From positions 186,001 through 250,000 of the forward strand of contig JAIOOU010000017.1 in the NCBI GenBank assembly GCA_021414245.1: DNA of 64,000 bases. The letters run 5' to 3'. The position numbers and the translations under genes are program-made. Below are positions 16,789-25,772 of this stretch, piece after piece (position 1 is the stretch's first letter; every line of letters starts with the position of its first letter). The notes below the pieces were generated by a model. The model searched no databases and was not told where the DNA came from. It was given only the letters and a program-made list of their open reading frames with translations. This DNA is from Chloroflexota bacterium (lineage in GTDB: Bacteria; Chloroflexota; Anaerolineae; Anaerolineales; Villigracilaceae).

Positions 16789-17313
16789 ATGAGTGATTTC
16801 TTTGAAAAAGTAAGTAGTCAGGCGGACCCGTTCAAAAAACTGCTGTCGTACATCCCCGGTTTTGGCGGATATATTGAAAGGCAAAACCGCCGCGATGCGG
16901 ACAAGCTCCTGCGGGACACCGTGGCGCGCCGCTTCGAGGAACTTTGGGGTCGTGCATCCAACCTTCAAGTCGAACTGGTCAACAACGGCATGATCAAATA
17001 CGTGGACGACATGGAAAAAGCCGCCCTCGGTCTGCGAACCTTTATCGACAAGATCTCCAGGGCGGCCCGCGGATATTCCGGATTATTCGATGCGGTAAAG
17101 ATCAACGAGAAGGAATTGGAGGCCATCTATCAGTTCGATGTCGCCTTCTTCACCCTGGGCGATCAGGTCGGCGCCGCTTTGGACAATGTGGAAGCCAGCC
17201 TCGGTGACGAGACTGCCCTGCCCGCAGCGCTCCGTAACCTGACAACGCTCTCCCGTCTGACCGTCGAAACCTTTGAGCGCCGCTCCGAGGTTGTCACCGG
17301 TGACGGAAAATAA
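16789..17313 (+). CDS. Conserved-looking helical hypothetical protein
   Basis: 174 residues, predicted mostly helical and soluble. The N-terminal part has FKKLLSYIPGFGGYIERQNRRDADKLLRD, and later ALGLRTFIDKISRAARGYSGLFD. I do not recognise the family. CCAGGAGG lies at ideal distance before the ATG, suggesting strong translation. It precedes the Mo-hydroxylase operon and is separated from it only by a hairpin leader, so it may share its transcript. Confidence 0.6.
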   Translation: MSDFFEKVSSQADPFKKLLSYIPGFGGYIERQNRRDADKLLRDTVARRFEELWGRASNLQVELVNNGMIKYVDDMEKAALGLRTFIDKISRAARGYSGLFDAVKINEKELEAIYQFDVAFFTLGDQVGAALDNVEASLGDETALPAALRNLTTLSRLTVETFERRSEVVTGDGK

Positions 17314-17321
17314 TTAATTGA

Positions 17322-17400
17322 TGTCCCTGCGGGAGTCCGGATCAGTTGCGAACCACCCAATACCCGGTCCGTTGAAGATCCCGCTCTCCCCGCAGGGACA
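17322..17400 (+). ncRNA. Strong long-range hairpin leader before the Mo-hydroxylase operon
   Basis: TGTCCCTGCGGGAG (17322-17335) pairs with CTCCCCGCAGGGACA (17386-17400) with one bulged C, closing a loop of about 50 bases that contains further complementary pieces (CCGGA with TCCG). No T run follows and the helix ends 12 bases before the ATG at 17413, so it is not a plain terminator. It could be a cis-regulatory RNA controlling the hydroxylase, but no known class was recognised. Confidence 0.4.
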
Positions 17401-17412
17401 CAAATCAACCTT

Positions 17413-18822
17413 ATGTGGCACGATTACATTCTCGCAACCTCCACCGATGAGGTGGTAAAAATTTTAGGGGAAAAGAAAACAAGCGCCCGCATCGTTGCCG
17501 GCGGCACGGACCTCATCCTTGAACTCGAACGCGGCCTGCGTAAAGGGGTCGACACTTTGATCGATGTCACCCGCATCCCCGGCCTGGATCGGATCACGAT
17601 CGACGAAGACGAAGTGATCCATCTTGGGCCGCTGGTCACTCACAACGATTGCGCCGCTTCAAAATTAATTCGCAAACGGGCGTATCCCCTGGCACGCGCC
17701 GCCTGGGAAGTCGGCGCACCGCAGATCCGCAACCGCGGCACGGTGGCCGGCAACCTGATCACCGCCTCCCCCGCCAACGACACCATCACGCCCCTGATGG
17801 CATTGGGTGCCAGGGTAACTCTCAGCTCGGAGGCCGGCGAACGAACCGTTCCATTAAAAGAATTTTATACCGGGGTGCGTAAAACCGTCATGCAGTCAGA
17901 TGAAATGCTGGTGGACATTTCCTTCTCCGCTTTAAAAGCCACCCAGCGTGGGACTTTCATCAAACTGGCGCTGCGCCGCGCCCAGGCCATTTCCCTCGTA
18001 AATGCGGCGATCATTCTGGACCTGAAAGAGGATACTGTCAAATCGGCAGTCATCACCTTGGGGGCCGTTACCCCGATCATCACCCGTGCCGAGGAAGCGG
18101 AAAAATTCCTGGCAAAGAAAAAACTGAACGACAAGAACATCACCCTGGCCGCGGATCTCGCCACCCATGCGGCTCATCCCATTGACGATGTGCGCGGTTC
18201 GGCGGCATACCGGCGCGAAATGGTCAAGGTGATCACTGCCCGGGGATTGAAGGCCATCCGTGATGAAAATGAACAGGATGGCATGCCTGCAAAGCCCATC
18301 CTTCTTCAAAACAAGGAAGTCGCCATACCTGCGCCGGCGGCTTCGGTTGAATTCCCCGCGGCGGCAATCGAAACCACAGTCAACGGAAAAAAATATTCCT
18401 TCAAGAGCGGTCACAGTAAAACCTTGTTGCGCCTCCTTCGCGAAGAAGGCATGTTAACCGGGACCAAGGAAGGTTGTGCCGAGGGGGAATGCGGTGCTTG
18501 CACGGTGTTTCTGAATGGCCGGGCGGTCATGTCCTGCCTTGTGCCTGCCCCGCGCGCGCATGGAGCGGAAATCACCACCATCGAAGGACTCGCCCACGAT
18601 GGAAACCTGCATTCAGTCCAGGAGGCGTTCATTCAGCACGGCGCTGTGCAATGTGGATACTGCACCCCGGGTTTCATCATGTCGGGTGCAATATTGCTCG
18701 AGGAGAAATCCAACCCTACCCGGAATGAGATCGAACAGGCCATCACCGGCAACCTGTGCAGATGCACAGGCTACTACAAGATCGTGAAGGCGATCGAAGA
18801 CGCGGCCAAATCCAAAACTTAA
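17413..18822 (+). CDS. Molybdenum hydroxylase FAD subunit fused to 2Fe-2S subunit
   Basis: 469 residues combining two subunits that are usually separate. Residues about 1-290 are the FAD-binding CoxM/XdhB-like domain with IVAGGTDLILELE, APQIRNRGTVAGNL and SPANDTITPLMAL. Residues about 315-469 are the XdhC/CoxS-like iron-sulphur domain with GCAEGECGACTVFLNG (plant-type 2Fe-2S) and QCGYCTPGF / NLCRCTGY (second cluster). It would pass electrons from the Moco site to NAD or another acceptor. The Moco subunit lies at 19262. There is no clear Shine-Dalgarno before the ATG. Confidence 0.85.
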   Translation: MWHDYILATSTDEVVKILGEKKTSARIVAGGTDLILELERGLRKGVDTLIDVTRIPGLDRITIDEDEVIHLGPLVTHNDCAASKLIRKRAYPLARAAWEVGAPQIRNRGTVAGNLITASPANDTITPLMALGARVTLSSEAGERTVPLKEFYTGVRKTVMQSDEMLVDISFSALKATQRGTFIKLALRRAQAISLVNAAIILDLKEDTVKSAVITLGAVTPIITRAEEAEKFLAKKKLNDKNITLAADLATHAAHPIDDVRGSAAYRREMVKVITARGLKAIRDENEQDGMPAKPILLQNKEVAIPAPAASVEFPAAAIETTVNGKKYSFKSGHSKTLLRLLREEGMLTGTKEGCAEGECGACTVFLNGRAVMSCLVPAPRAHGAEITTIEGLAHDGNLHSVQEAFIQHGAVQCGYCTPGFIMSGAILLEEKSNPTRNEIEQAITGNLCRCTGYYKIVKAIEDAAKSKT

Positions 18823-18832
18823 GAGGTAACTC

Positions 18833-19255
18833 ATGGGAAAATATACAAGCAGTTCAAGAAAAAGGATGAAACCAAAACCCGAGGGGCCGCATGCCATTTG
18901 GCGCGGCATCGGCTGCATCATGATTTTGATCATCCCGGCCATTTCGATTGCGGCCGGCATCGAAACGGTTAATTACGGATTGACGGAAAAATGGACCTTC
19001 CCCGTCCAGCTGCTCGGCTATCCCAAAATGCCGGATTTCTTCTATAAATCCAGCGGCCTGATGGCAATCTTCACACCCATCACCCGCATTCCAAATTTTT
19101 ACGCCCACGCCGCCGTCAGCTTCCTGTACATGGTCGCCATCGGCGGAGTAATCTCGGTGCTCTACGCGTTTGTATACAACATGGTCGGCCCGTCACGCTA
19201 CGGTCCCACCGATGCCCCTCCTCCGAAGATCAAGACCAAAAAATACACCCGATAG
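18833..19255 (+). CDS. Two-span membrane protein inside the Mo-hydroxylase operon
   Basis: 140 residues. A basic N-terminus is followed by a hydrophobic helix (about 24-44), a loop of about 60 residues containing LLGYPKMPDFFYKSSGLMA, a second helix (about 98-122) and a basic tail. GAGG precedes the ATG. It lies 10 bases after the FAD/Fe-S subunit and 6 before the Moco subunit, so it is surely co-expressed. It might tether the hydroxylase to the membrane, but this is only inferred from position. Confidence 0.6.
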   Translation: MGKYTSSSRKRMKPKPEGPHAIWRGIGCIMILIIPAISIAAGIETVNYGLTEKWTFPVQLLGYPKMPDFFYKSSGLMAIFTPITRIPNFYAHAAVSFLYMVAIGGVISVLYAFVYNMVGPSRYGPTDAPPPKIKTKKYTR

Positions 19256-19261
19256 GAACCT

Positions 19262-21442
19262 ATGTCTGAAGATTCTGTAGGCAAATCACTTCCCCGCATC
19301 GATGCCCGCGGCAAGGTGACTGGCGAAACCCAATACTCCGGCGACCTGTCGATGAATGGCATGTTGTACATGAAGATCCTTTTTGCCGAACGGCCGCACG
19401 CACGCGTGAAAAGTATTTATACAGGCACTGCCCAGGGCGCACCGGGCGTCATGGCCGTGTACACCGCCAAGGATGTGCCGGTCAATGAATATGGCCTTCA
19501 GATTCCGGACCAGCCGGTCCTGTGCGGCCCGGGAGCCGAAAAACCGTACACCGACATTGTCCGCTTTGTAGGGGATCAGGTTGCAGTTGTGGTGGCCAGA
19601 TCCGAGGTCGAAGCGGAAGCGGCTCTTAAGTTAATCCAGGTTGAATACGAAGACCTGCCGATTCTTTCCGACCCGATCACTGCCATGCGCCCTGATGCGC
19701 CCCGCCTGCATCCAGACAGGGGCGACTCAAACGTGTGTGTCCACTATAAGATCCGCAAAGGAGATGTTGATCTGGCTTTCGCAAAAGCGGACGTGATCGT
19801 CGAGGGGCAATATCATACCCCAGTGCAGGAACATGCCTTCCTGCAGCCCGAAGCGGGCCTTGCCTATATGGACAAGGACGGACATGTTACCATTCAATCC
19901 GGCGGTCAATGGACCCATGCCGACCGCGAGACCATCGCACACGCTCTTGGCCTGCCCGATGAAATGATCCGTGTCATCTACCCGGCCATTGGCGGGGCTT
20001 TTGGCGGACGTGAGGATCTGTCCGTGCAGATCGTGCTGGCGCTGGCTGCCTGGAAATTACAGCGGCCTGTCAAGATCGTCTGGACACGGCGTGAATCCAT
20101 GATCGGTCATGGGAAACGTCATGCAGTTAGCATCAAGGCTAAATGGGGTGCCACAAAAGACGGAAAACTGGTCGCCGCGGAAAGTGAATTGATCGGCGAC
20201 GGCGGCGCATATATGTATACCTCCAACAAGGTCCTCGGCAACGCTGCGATCACTTCGACCGGACCCTATTTCATTCCAAACGCAAAAGTCGATGTTTACG
20301 GGGTGTACACCAACAATGTCCCCGGCGCGGCTTTTCGAGGTTTTGGCGCACCACAGGCTTTGTTCATGGCCGAACAGCAAATGAACAAGCTGGCTGAAAA
20401 ACTGGGCATGGACCCGGTTGAATTCCGTTTGAAAAATGCCCTGCGGGATGGAGACACGATGGGCGTGGGCACACCGGCGCCAGGCCCGGTCAGTGTGGTG
20501 CAATGCATTGAAGCGGCCCGCGATAAATTCAACTGGAAAAAGACCAAACAAAAATCGAAGAAATCCCATCTTGTCCGCGGACATGGATTTGCCGCCGGCT
20601 TTAAGAATGTCGGTTTCTCCTTTGGCTATCAGGAAAATTGCTGGGCCAAGGTAGAGATCCATGGAAATGGAACCATGGAGAAAGCCATCGTCCATCACGC
20701 CGGTGCGGAAGTCGGACAGGGCACTCATACCGTCATGATCCAGATGGCGGCCCAGGTCCTGGGGATTCCGGAAAATAGAATTGAGCTCAAAACTTCTGAT
20801 TCCTCCACACAAGGCAACCCGGGCTCGGCCTCCGCCTCCCGCCTGACATTCATGGCCGGCAATTCCATCAAGGGCGCAGCCGAAGCCGCGCTGGATAAAT
20901 GGAACAGGGAAGAGCGTCCCGCGATCGCGGAGTTTAAGTATCTTGCGCCCCGGACCACTCCCTTCGATAAAGAGACCGGATATTCCAGTCCGAATTTTTC
21001 GTACGCCTATGTTGCCCAGGCGGCTGAAGTGGAAGTGGACACCGAAACCGGTCACATCCGGGTCCTTCGGATTACCTCAGCTGATGATGTCGGAAAAGCG
21101 ATCAATCCAGATCTCGTGGTCGGTCAGGTCGAGGGCGCAGTGGTGCAGGCTCATGGATATGCCATGCTCGAGGATTACAAGACAAAAGACGGCAAGGTGC
21201 TCACGGACCAATTTAGCACATACCTGATCCCCACCATTTGGGATATTCCCGAGTCGGTCGAATCGGTCCTGGTGGAAGTACCGGATCCCAACGGACCGTG
21301 GGGCGCACGCGGCGTGGGTGAATTACCCTTCCTGACAGTTGCTCCCGCCATCGCGGCAGCGATCCATGATGCGACCGGGGTATGGATCGATGAATTCCCG
21401 TTCACTCCGGAACGCGTATTGCGCTCCCTGGGAAAAATATAA
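19262..21442 (+). CDS. Molybdenum hydroxylase large (Moco) subunit, xanthine dehydrogenase type
   Basis: 726 residues, shorter than many of the family. Visible motifs are GKSLPRIDARGKVTGETQYSGD at the N-terminus, GGAFGGRED near 245, AAFRGFGAPQ near 356, and the C-terminal GVGELPFLTVAP with the catalytic Glu. The FRGFG form is that of purine hydroxylases (the Arg that positions xanthine), not the Cys loop of form I CO dehydrogenase. It probably oxidises a purine or related N-heterocycle. The YqeB, YqeC and MocA genes downstream suggest a selenium-dependent form. The substrate remains unproven. Confidence 0.8.
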   Translation: MSEDSVGKSLPRIDARGKVTGETQYSGDLSMNGMLYMKILFAERPHARVKSIYTGTAQGAPGVMAVYTAKDVPVNEYGLQIPDQPVLCGPGAEKPYTDIVRFVGDQVAVVVARSEVEAEAALKLIQVEYEDLPILSDPITAMRPDAPRLHPDRGDSNVCVHYKIRKGDVDLAFAKADVIVEGQYHTPVQEHAFLQPEAGLAYMDKDGHVTIQSGGQWTHADRETIAHALGLPDEMIRVIYPAIGGAFGGREDLSVQIVLALAAWKLQRPVKIVWTRRESMIGHGKRHAVSIKAKWGATKDGKLVAAESELIGDGGAYMYTSNKVLGNAAITSTGPYFIPNAKVDVYGVYTNNVPGAAFRGFGAPQALFMAEQQMNKLAEKLGMDPVEFRLKNALRDGDTMGVGTPAPGPVSVVQCIEAARDKFNWKKTKQKSKKSHLVRGHGFAAGFKNVGFSFGYQENCWAKVEIHGNGTMEKAIVHHAGAEVGQGTHTVMIQMAAQVLGIPENRIELKTSDSSTQGNPGSASASRLTFMAGNSIKGAAEAALDKWNREERPAIAEFKYLAPRTTPFDKETGYSSPNFSYAYVAQAAEVEVDTETGHIRVLRITSADDVGKAINPDLVVGQVEGAVVQAHGYAMLEDYKTKDGKVLTDQFSTYLIPTIWDIPESVESVLVEVPDPNGPWGARGVGELPFLTVAPAIAAAIHDATGVWIDEFPFTPERVLRSLGKI

Positions 21443-21511
21443 ATTCGATCACCACCGGAACCGGCATGGTTTCTTGTGCAGAGTCCGCCTGGTCGTTTTC
21501 AACCAGCCCTC

Positions 21512-22387
21512 ATGTCCTTTCCCTATTTGGATGAAGTCAAAGAGTTAAACGAGACCACCCGCCGCGAGGCAGGTGGTTCGTTCATCGTTCTTTCGGACGG
21601 GGTCACGCATTATGAACTGGCTGGGGGCATAAACGGCCGATTGGTGGTTCTTGTGCACGGCTTTTCGGTCCCGTCCTTCATCTTCGACAATACTTTTGAG
21701 TTCCTGATAAAAGCCGGCTTTCGAGTGCTCCGCTATGACCTTTTCGGGCGCGGATATTCGGACAGACCCCGCATCGCCTATAACGTGGAGGCCTTTGTAA
21801 GACAATTGAAGGAGCTACTCGATGGTTTGGGATTGAACCACGTGACCCTGGTCGGGCTATCCATGGGCGGTCCGATCACGACCGCTTTTATCGACCGATA
21901 TCCCGATTACGTCGACCGGCACGTTTTAATCGACCCGGCTGGCGCAAAACCTGTCCGGCTCTCCTTTCTTCTTAATTTTGCCAAAATTCCAATTCTCAGC
22001 GAACTGGCACTTGGTCTCTTGGGGAGTGGAAACATGGTTAAAAATATTGCAAGTGATCTGTTTGATTCGAGCATGGTCCGGCAATTTCAAGCCCAGTATC
22101 GAATCCAAATGCAATACAAGGGATTCAAAAGGGCAATACTCTCCACCATCCGCAATGGTTTGCTGGATTCCTTTGAAGATACCTACATCCGTGTGGGGAG
22201 TCTCCGAAAGCCTACTTTATTGTTCTGGGGCAGGAATGACTCAACCGTACCCTTTGACCACAGCCGGATCATCCAAAACGCCCTGCCTCACGCAGAGTTT
22301 CATGTGATCGAAAACTGCGGGCATATCCCTCATTTCGAAAAACCTGAGATCGTCAATCCGATCCTGGCGGAGTTTCTCTCAAAATGA
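21512..22387 (+). CDS. Alpha/beta hydrolase
   Basis: 291 residues with a standard fold. VLVHGFSVPSF is the oxyanion segment, GLSMGGPIT holds the nucleophile Ser, GRNDSTVPF the Asp, and CGHIPHFEKPE the catalytic His. It hydrolyses an ester or similar bond; the substrate is unknown. I chose ATG 21512; an in-frame GTG at 21476 would add 12 residues. It overlaps the DinB gene by 4 bases. It sits between the hydroxylase and its maturation genes, possibly by chance. Confidence 0.75.
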   Translation: MSFPYLDEVKELNETTRREAGGSFIVLSDGVTHYELAGGINGRLVVLVHGFSVPSFIFDNTFEFLIKAGFRVLRYDLFGRGYSDRPRIAYNVEAFVRQLKELLDGLGLNHVTLVGLSMGGPITTAFIDRYPDYVDRHVLIDPAGAKPVRLSFLLNFAKIPILSELALGLLGSGNMVKNIASDLFDSSMVRQFQAQYRIQMQYKGFKRAILSTIRNGLLDSFEDTYIRVGSLRKPTLLFWGRNDSTVPFDHSRIIQNALPHAEFHVIENCGHIPHFEKPEIVNPILAEFLSK

Positions 22388-22878
22388 ATAAAAAGGATAT
22401 TCAACTCTTATTCCAATACAATCAATGGGCAAACCGCAGGATCCTGAATGCCGCCGAAAATCTCACCCAGGACCAATTTCTCGCCCAGGCTTCCTTTCCA
22501 CACGGCGGACTACGCGGCACCTTGACCCACGCCCTGTTTGCGGAATGGATTTGGCGCACCCGCTGGCAGGGGGATTCCCCGGTCAATCGGATGAAAGCAG
22601 AGGATTTCCCAACCTTTTCGCTTCTCCGCGAAAGATGGTCGCAGGAGGAGAAGGCATTGAGCGCTTTTGTGGAAGGATTGGATGACAAAAGGTTAACTTC
22701 AACGTTTTCCTATCACACCACTCGAGGGGAAAAAATGGAGGAAGTGCTTTGGCATGCAATGGTTCACGTGGTCAATCACGGAACCCAACACAGAAGCGAA
22801 GCCGCCGCGATGCTGACTGATTTCGGGTGTTCGCCCGGTGATATTGATATGATCATTTACCTGCGGGAAGCGAAGTAA
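22384..22878 (+). CDS. DinB family protein
   Basis: 164-residue four-helix DinB/YfiT-like protein. The expected metal-ligand histidines are in LTHALFAEWIW (about 49), and HVVNHGTQHRSEAA (about 120-130). Such proteins include thiol-dependent transferases and hydrolases; many have no known role. NQWANRRIL at the N-terminus is a typical DinB signature. It overlaps the hydrolase gene by ATGA. Confidence 0.75.
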   Translation: MNKKDIQLLFQYNQWANRRILNAAENLTQDQFLAQASFPHGGLRGTLTHALFAEWIWRTRWQGDSPVNRMKAEDFPTFSLLRERWSQEEKALSAFVEGLDDKRLTSTFSYHTTRGEKMEEVLWHAMVHVVNHGTQHRSEAAAMLTDFGCSPGDIDMIIYLREAK

Positions 22879-22881
22879 CTC

Positions 22882-23595
22882 ATGTTTAATAAATTAAAAA
22901 CCGGTTTTCAGCGCAATCGCTACAAGATCGCAATATTTTTCCTGATGGCTTCCGCTTCAGCGGTCTGCGTCCTGCTCGTGGCAGCCCGCATCGCTTATAG
23001 TGATTCCGGCCGATATACAACCCTGGTTTGGAACCTGTTTCTTGCCTGGATCCCATTCATTCTGGCCTATTTCGCTTATGCATTCTCCTGGAAAAAATGG
23101 CAGCTATATCTGGTATTGCCGGCCTCCGCCTTCCTCTGGCTGATCTTTTTTCCAAATGCCCCCTACATCCTCACCGATCTGCAGCATCTCGCCAGGGAAA
23201 CCTCGAGCGCGCCAATTTGGTACGATGTCATCGTGATGGTCTGGTTCTCCTGGACCGGCTTGCTGCTTGGGCTGGTGTCCTTGTATCTGATGCACGATAT
23301 TGTCCAGCGTACTTTTGGGCGGTTGACGGGCTGGGCCTTCGTATTTATCGTATCCGGGCTGTCCAGTTTTGGCGTTTATTTGGGCCGCTTCGTCCGATTT
23401 AATTCGTGGGACATCCTGAATGACCCGAAGGAAATCGTCGTGACTATTCTGGGTTTGGCCGTCGATCCTTCAAAACGTCTGGTGGCTTTTACTGCCTTGT
23501 TTTCCATCTTCTACATTTTTGTCTACCTGACACTGTACTCCTTTGCCCACCTGCTTCAGGAGCAGACACATCCCATTCAAAAGGAACTGCCATGA
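22882..23595 (+). CDS. DUF1361 family membrane protein
   Basis: 237 residues with about seven membrane spans. The pattern FPNAPYILTDLQHL in the third or fourth loop, and GVYLGRFVRFNSWDIL later, are hallmarks of DUF1361 proteins, whose function is unknown. It overlaps the YqeB gene by 4 bases (ATGA). Confidence 0.75.
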   Translation: MFNKLKTGFQRNRYKIAIFFLMASASAVCVLLVAARIAYSDSGRYTTLVWNLFLAWIPFILAYFAYAFSWKKWQLYLVLPASAFLWLIFFPNAPYILTDLQHLARETSSAPIWYDVIVMVWFSWTGLLLGLVSLYLMHDIVQRTFGRLTGWAFVFIVSGLSSFGVYLGRFVRFNSWDILNDPKEIVVTILGLAVDPSKRLVAFTALFSIFYIFVYLTLYSFAHLLQEQTHPIQKELP

Positions 23596-24407
23596 AACCA
23601 TTAATTCTCCTGCGCGGCGGCGGCGATCTTGCCAGCGGCATCGCACTCCGATTGCACCGCATTGGATTTCAAATCGTGATCATCGAACTGGACCGGCCGC
23701 TTGCAATCCGCAGGACCGTTTCCTTTTCTGAGGCGATCTACGAGGGTGTCCAAACCGTCGAAGGGACCACCGCCCGACTGGTGTCGCCGGACCAGCTACA
23801 GGTCACGCTGGAACTGGGGGAAATCCCGATCATGGCCGATGCAAATGCCAATATCCTGCGAAACGAATTTTTAATCAGTCCACGCTCGACAGTGGTGATC
23901 GATGCCCGGCTGCTGAAGTCCGAGCCTGAACTTCTCGCCTCGACCGTGGCTCTGCACATCGGTCTTGGACCCGGTTTCACGGCCGGTGAAAATTGCACCG
24001 CCGTCATAGAGACCCGTCGTGGGCACACGCTTGGACGAGTGTACTGGACGGGGTCCGCACAACCGGATAGCGGTCAGCCGGATGGCGATCCAAAACGGGT
24101 CCTGCGCTCGACTGTCAGCGGCAATCTGCTGACGCATGCAGAGATTGGCGATCAGGTAAAGGAGGGGCAGCTGCTGGCTGAGATCCAAACCAGTGCCGGG
24201 GAAAAAATAAAGATCCTCAGCCCCATGGCCGGTGTGTTGCGAGGTATGCTCCGCCCGGGTTTTCAGGTTTCAGAAGGCATGAAGATCGCAGACGTCGATC
24301 CACGAAATGATCCGAGTGCCTGCCATCTGGTTTCAGACAAGGCATTGGCCGTGGCAGGCGGGGTTATGGAAACCGTGTTAACGTATGTAAATTCCGTTGA
24401 GGAATAG
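23592..24407 (+). CDS. yqeB: YqeB / EF2563-type selenium-dependent molybdenum hydroxylase system protein
   Basis: 271 residues. The N-terminal LILLRGGGDLASGIALRLHR is a Rossmann nucleotide-binding loop typical of EF2563/YqeB proteins. The middle has GPGFTAGENCTAVIETRRGHTLG, and the C-terminus GVMETVLTYV. This family is a marker of selenium-dependent molybdenum hydroxylases, whose cofactor carries a labile selenium atom derived from selenophosphate (SelD). It supports a Se-dependent form of the hydroxylase at 17413-21442. No selD is present in the window. Confidence 0.8.
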   Translation: MKPLILLRGGGDLASGIALRLHRIGFQIVIIELDRPLAIRRTVSFSEAIYEGVQTVEGTTARLVSPDQLQVTLELGEIPIMADANANILRNEFLISPRSTVVIDARLLKSEPELLASTVALHIGLGPGFTAGENCTAVIETRRGHTLGRVYWTGSAQPDSGQPDGDPKRVLRSTVSGNLLTHAEIGDQVKEGQLLAEIQTSAGEKIKILSPMAGVLRGMLRPGFQVSEGMKIADVDPRNDPSACHLVSDKALAVAGGVMETVLTYVNSVEE

Positions 24408-24443
24408 TTCAAGGGAAGCGTTGTCTTCCATGACCTGGCAACT

Positions 24444-25772
24444 ATGAATCTTAGGAAAGCATTTCGGCTTGAACTCGCGTCGGCCGGGACCCCAGTTATT
24501 AGTTTCGTCGGTGCCGGGGGGAAAACAACAGCGATCTTTCGATTGGCACGGGAATTTCTCGAGGATTATCCAAGTGTAGTGATCACTGCAACCACCCACT
24601 TTGCCGCAGAACAAATTCAGTTGGCAGATCACCATGTAGTGGATACTGAAAAAAAACAATTCAGCGACCTGCCAACGGAAGGAGTTATCCTCATCACAGG
24701 CGGTGTCATAGATGGCAGAACCGCTCCGATCGGACCGGAGAGCCTAAAATGGCTACGCGAAAGTCATCAGGGGAGAAATATCCCCCTTCTTATTGAGGCT
24801 GACGGCTCCCGCCAAAAGCCTGTCAAATCACCCGCTTCCCACGAACCTCCGATTCCCGATTTCTGCACACATGTCATTGTGGTTTCAGGATTGGCCGCCT
24901 TGGGCCAACCCCTGTCAGATGAATTTGTCCACCGGCCGGAAATATTTTCAGAGTTGAGCGGCCTGCAGAAAAACGATCCCGTCACCGCAGACGCCCTGGT
25001 CAAAGTACTCACCCATCCGCATGGCGGATTAAAGAATATCCCTTTACGTGCACGAAAAACAGCCTTCTTAAATCAAGCCGAATCGACCGAACTGCAGTCC
25101 ATTGGCGGGAACATGGCCATAAAGCTGCTCGATAAATTTGACAGCGTTACAGTCGGAACGCTAAACAGCTCTCATTATCAGGCATTCGAATACACAGCTG
25201 GAATTGTCCTTGCTGCAGGTGAATCCAAACGATTTGGATTGCCCAAACAATTATTGGATTGGAAGGGCAAGCCCTTTGTAAGACAGGTTACAGAGACCGC
25301 GCTTCAAGCGGGACTTTGGCCTGTTGTGATCGTCACAGGCTCTCACGCCCCCGAATTGGAATCTGTTTTACAAGACCTTCCTGTAAAATTAGCATACAAT
25401 CCTGATTATTCCCTGGGACAAAGCACCTCGATCCGGACCGGACTTAAGTCCTTGAACCCAAATACGGGATCAGCTGTTTTTCTGCTTGCGGACCAGCCGC
25501 AAATTCCCGCTGCTGTGATCCGCGCTTTGACAGAGTCGCATTCACAAAAATTACAATCCATCCTTGCCCCCCTGGTTTTGGAGGAACGCCGCGCCAATCC
25601 AGTTTTATTTGACCATGTGACCTTCCCTGATCTCTTAAATCTCACCGGTGATGTGGGTGGGCGGGCCATCTTTGATAAATATCGTGTGGAGTATCTCCCC
25701 TGGCACGACGATATCTTATTATTCGATGTCGACAATCCCGGGGACTACCAGCGATTAATGGAACTGGAATGA
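24444..25772 (+). CDS. YqeC-MocA fusion, molybdenum hydroxylase maturation protein
   Basis: 442 residues. The N-terminal half (1-240) is YqeC-like: VISFVGAGGKTTAIFRLA is a P-loop, followed by TATTHF and LLIEADGSRQKPVKSP. The C-terminal half (about 250-442) is a MobA/MocA nucleotidyltransferase with GIVLAAGESKRFGLPKQLL and LLADQPQIP. MocA adds CMP to molybdopterin to form MCD, the cofactor of bacterial hydroxylases. Both are usually separate genes, so the fusion couples the Se-linked YqeC function to cytidylylation. There is no obvious ribosome site. Confidence 0.8.
   Translation: MNLRKAFRLELASAGTPVISFVGAGGKTTAIFRLAREFLEDYPSVVITATTHFAAEQIQLADHHVVDTEKKQFSDLPTEGVILITGGVIDGRTAPIGPESLKWLRESHQGRNIPLLIEADGSRQKPVKSPASHEPPIPDFCTHVIVVSGLAALGQPLSDEFVHRPEIFSELSGLQKNDPVTADALVKVLTHPHGGLKNIPLRARKTAFLNQAESTELQSIGGNMAIKLLDKFDSVTVGTLNSSHYQAFEYTAGIVLAAGESKRFGLPKQLLDWKGKPFVRQVTETALQAGLWPVVIVTGSHAPELESVLQDLPVKLAYNPDYSLGQSTSIRTGLKSLNPNTGSAVFLLADQPQIPAAVIRALTESHSQKLQSILAPLVLEERRANPVLFDHVTFPDLLNLTGDVGGRAIFDKYRVEYLPWHDDILLFDVDNPGDYQRLMELE

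Noticed and set aside
19262-21442. CO dehydrogenase large subunit
   Set aside because: The form I active-site loop with Cys is missing; the FRGFG motif points to a purine-type hydroxylase.
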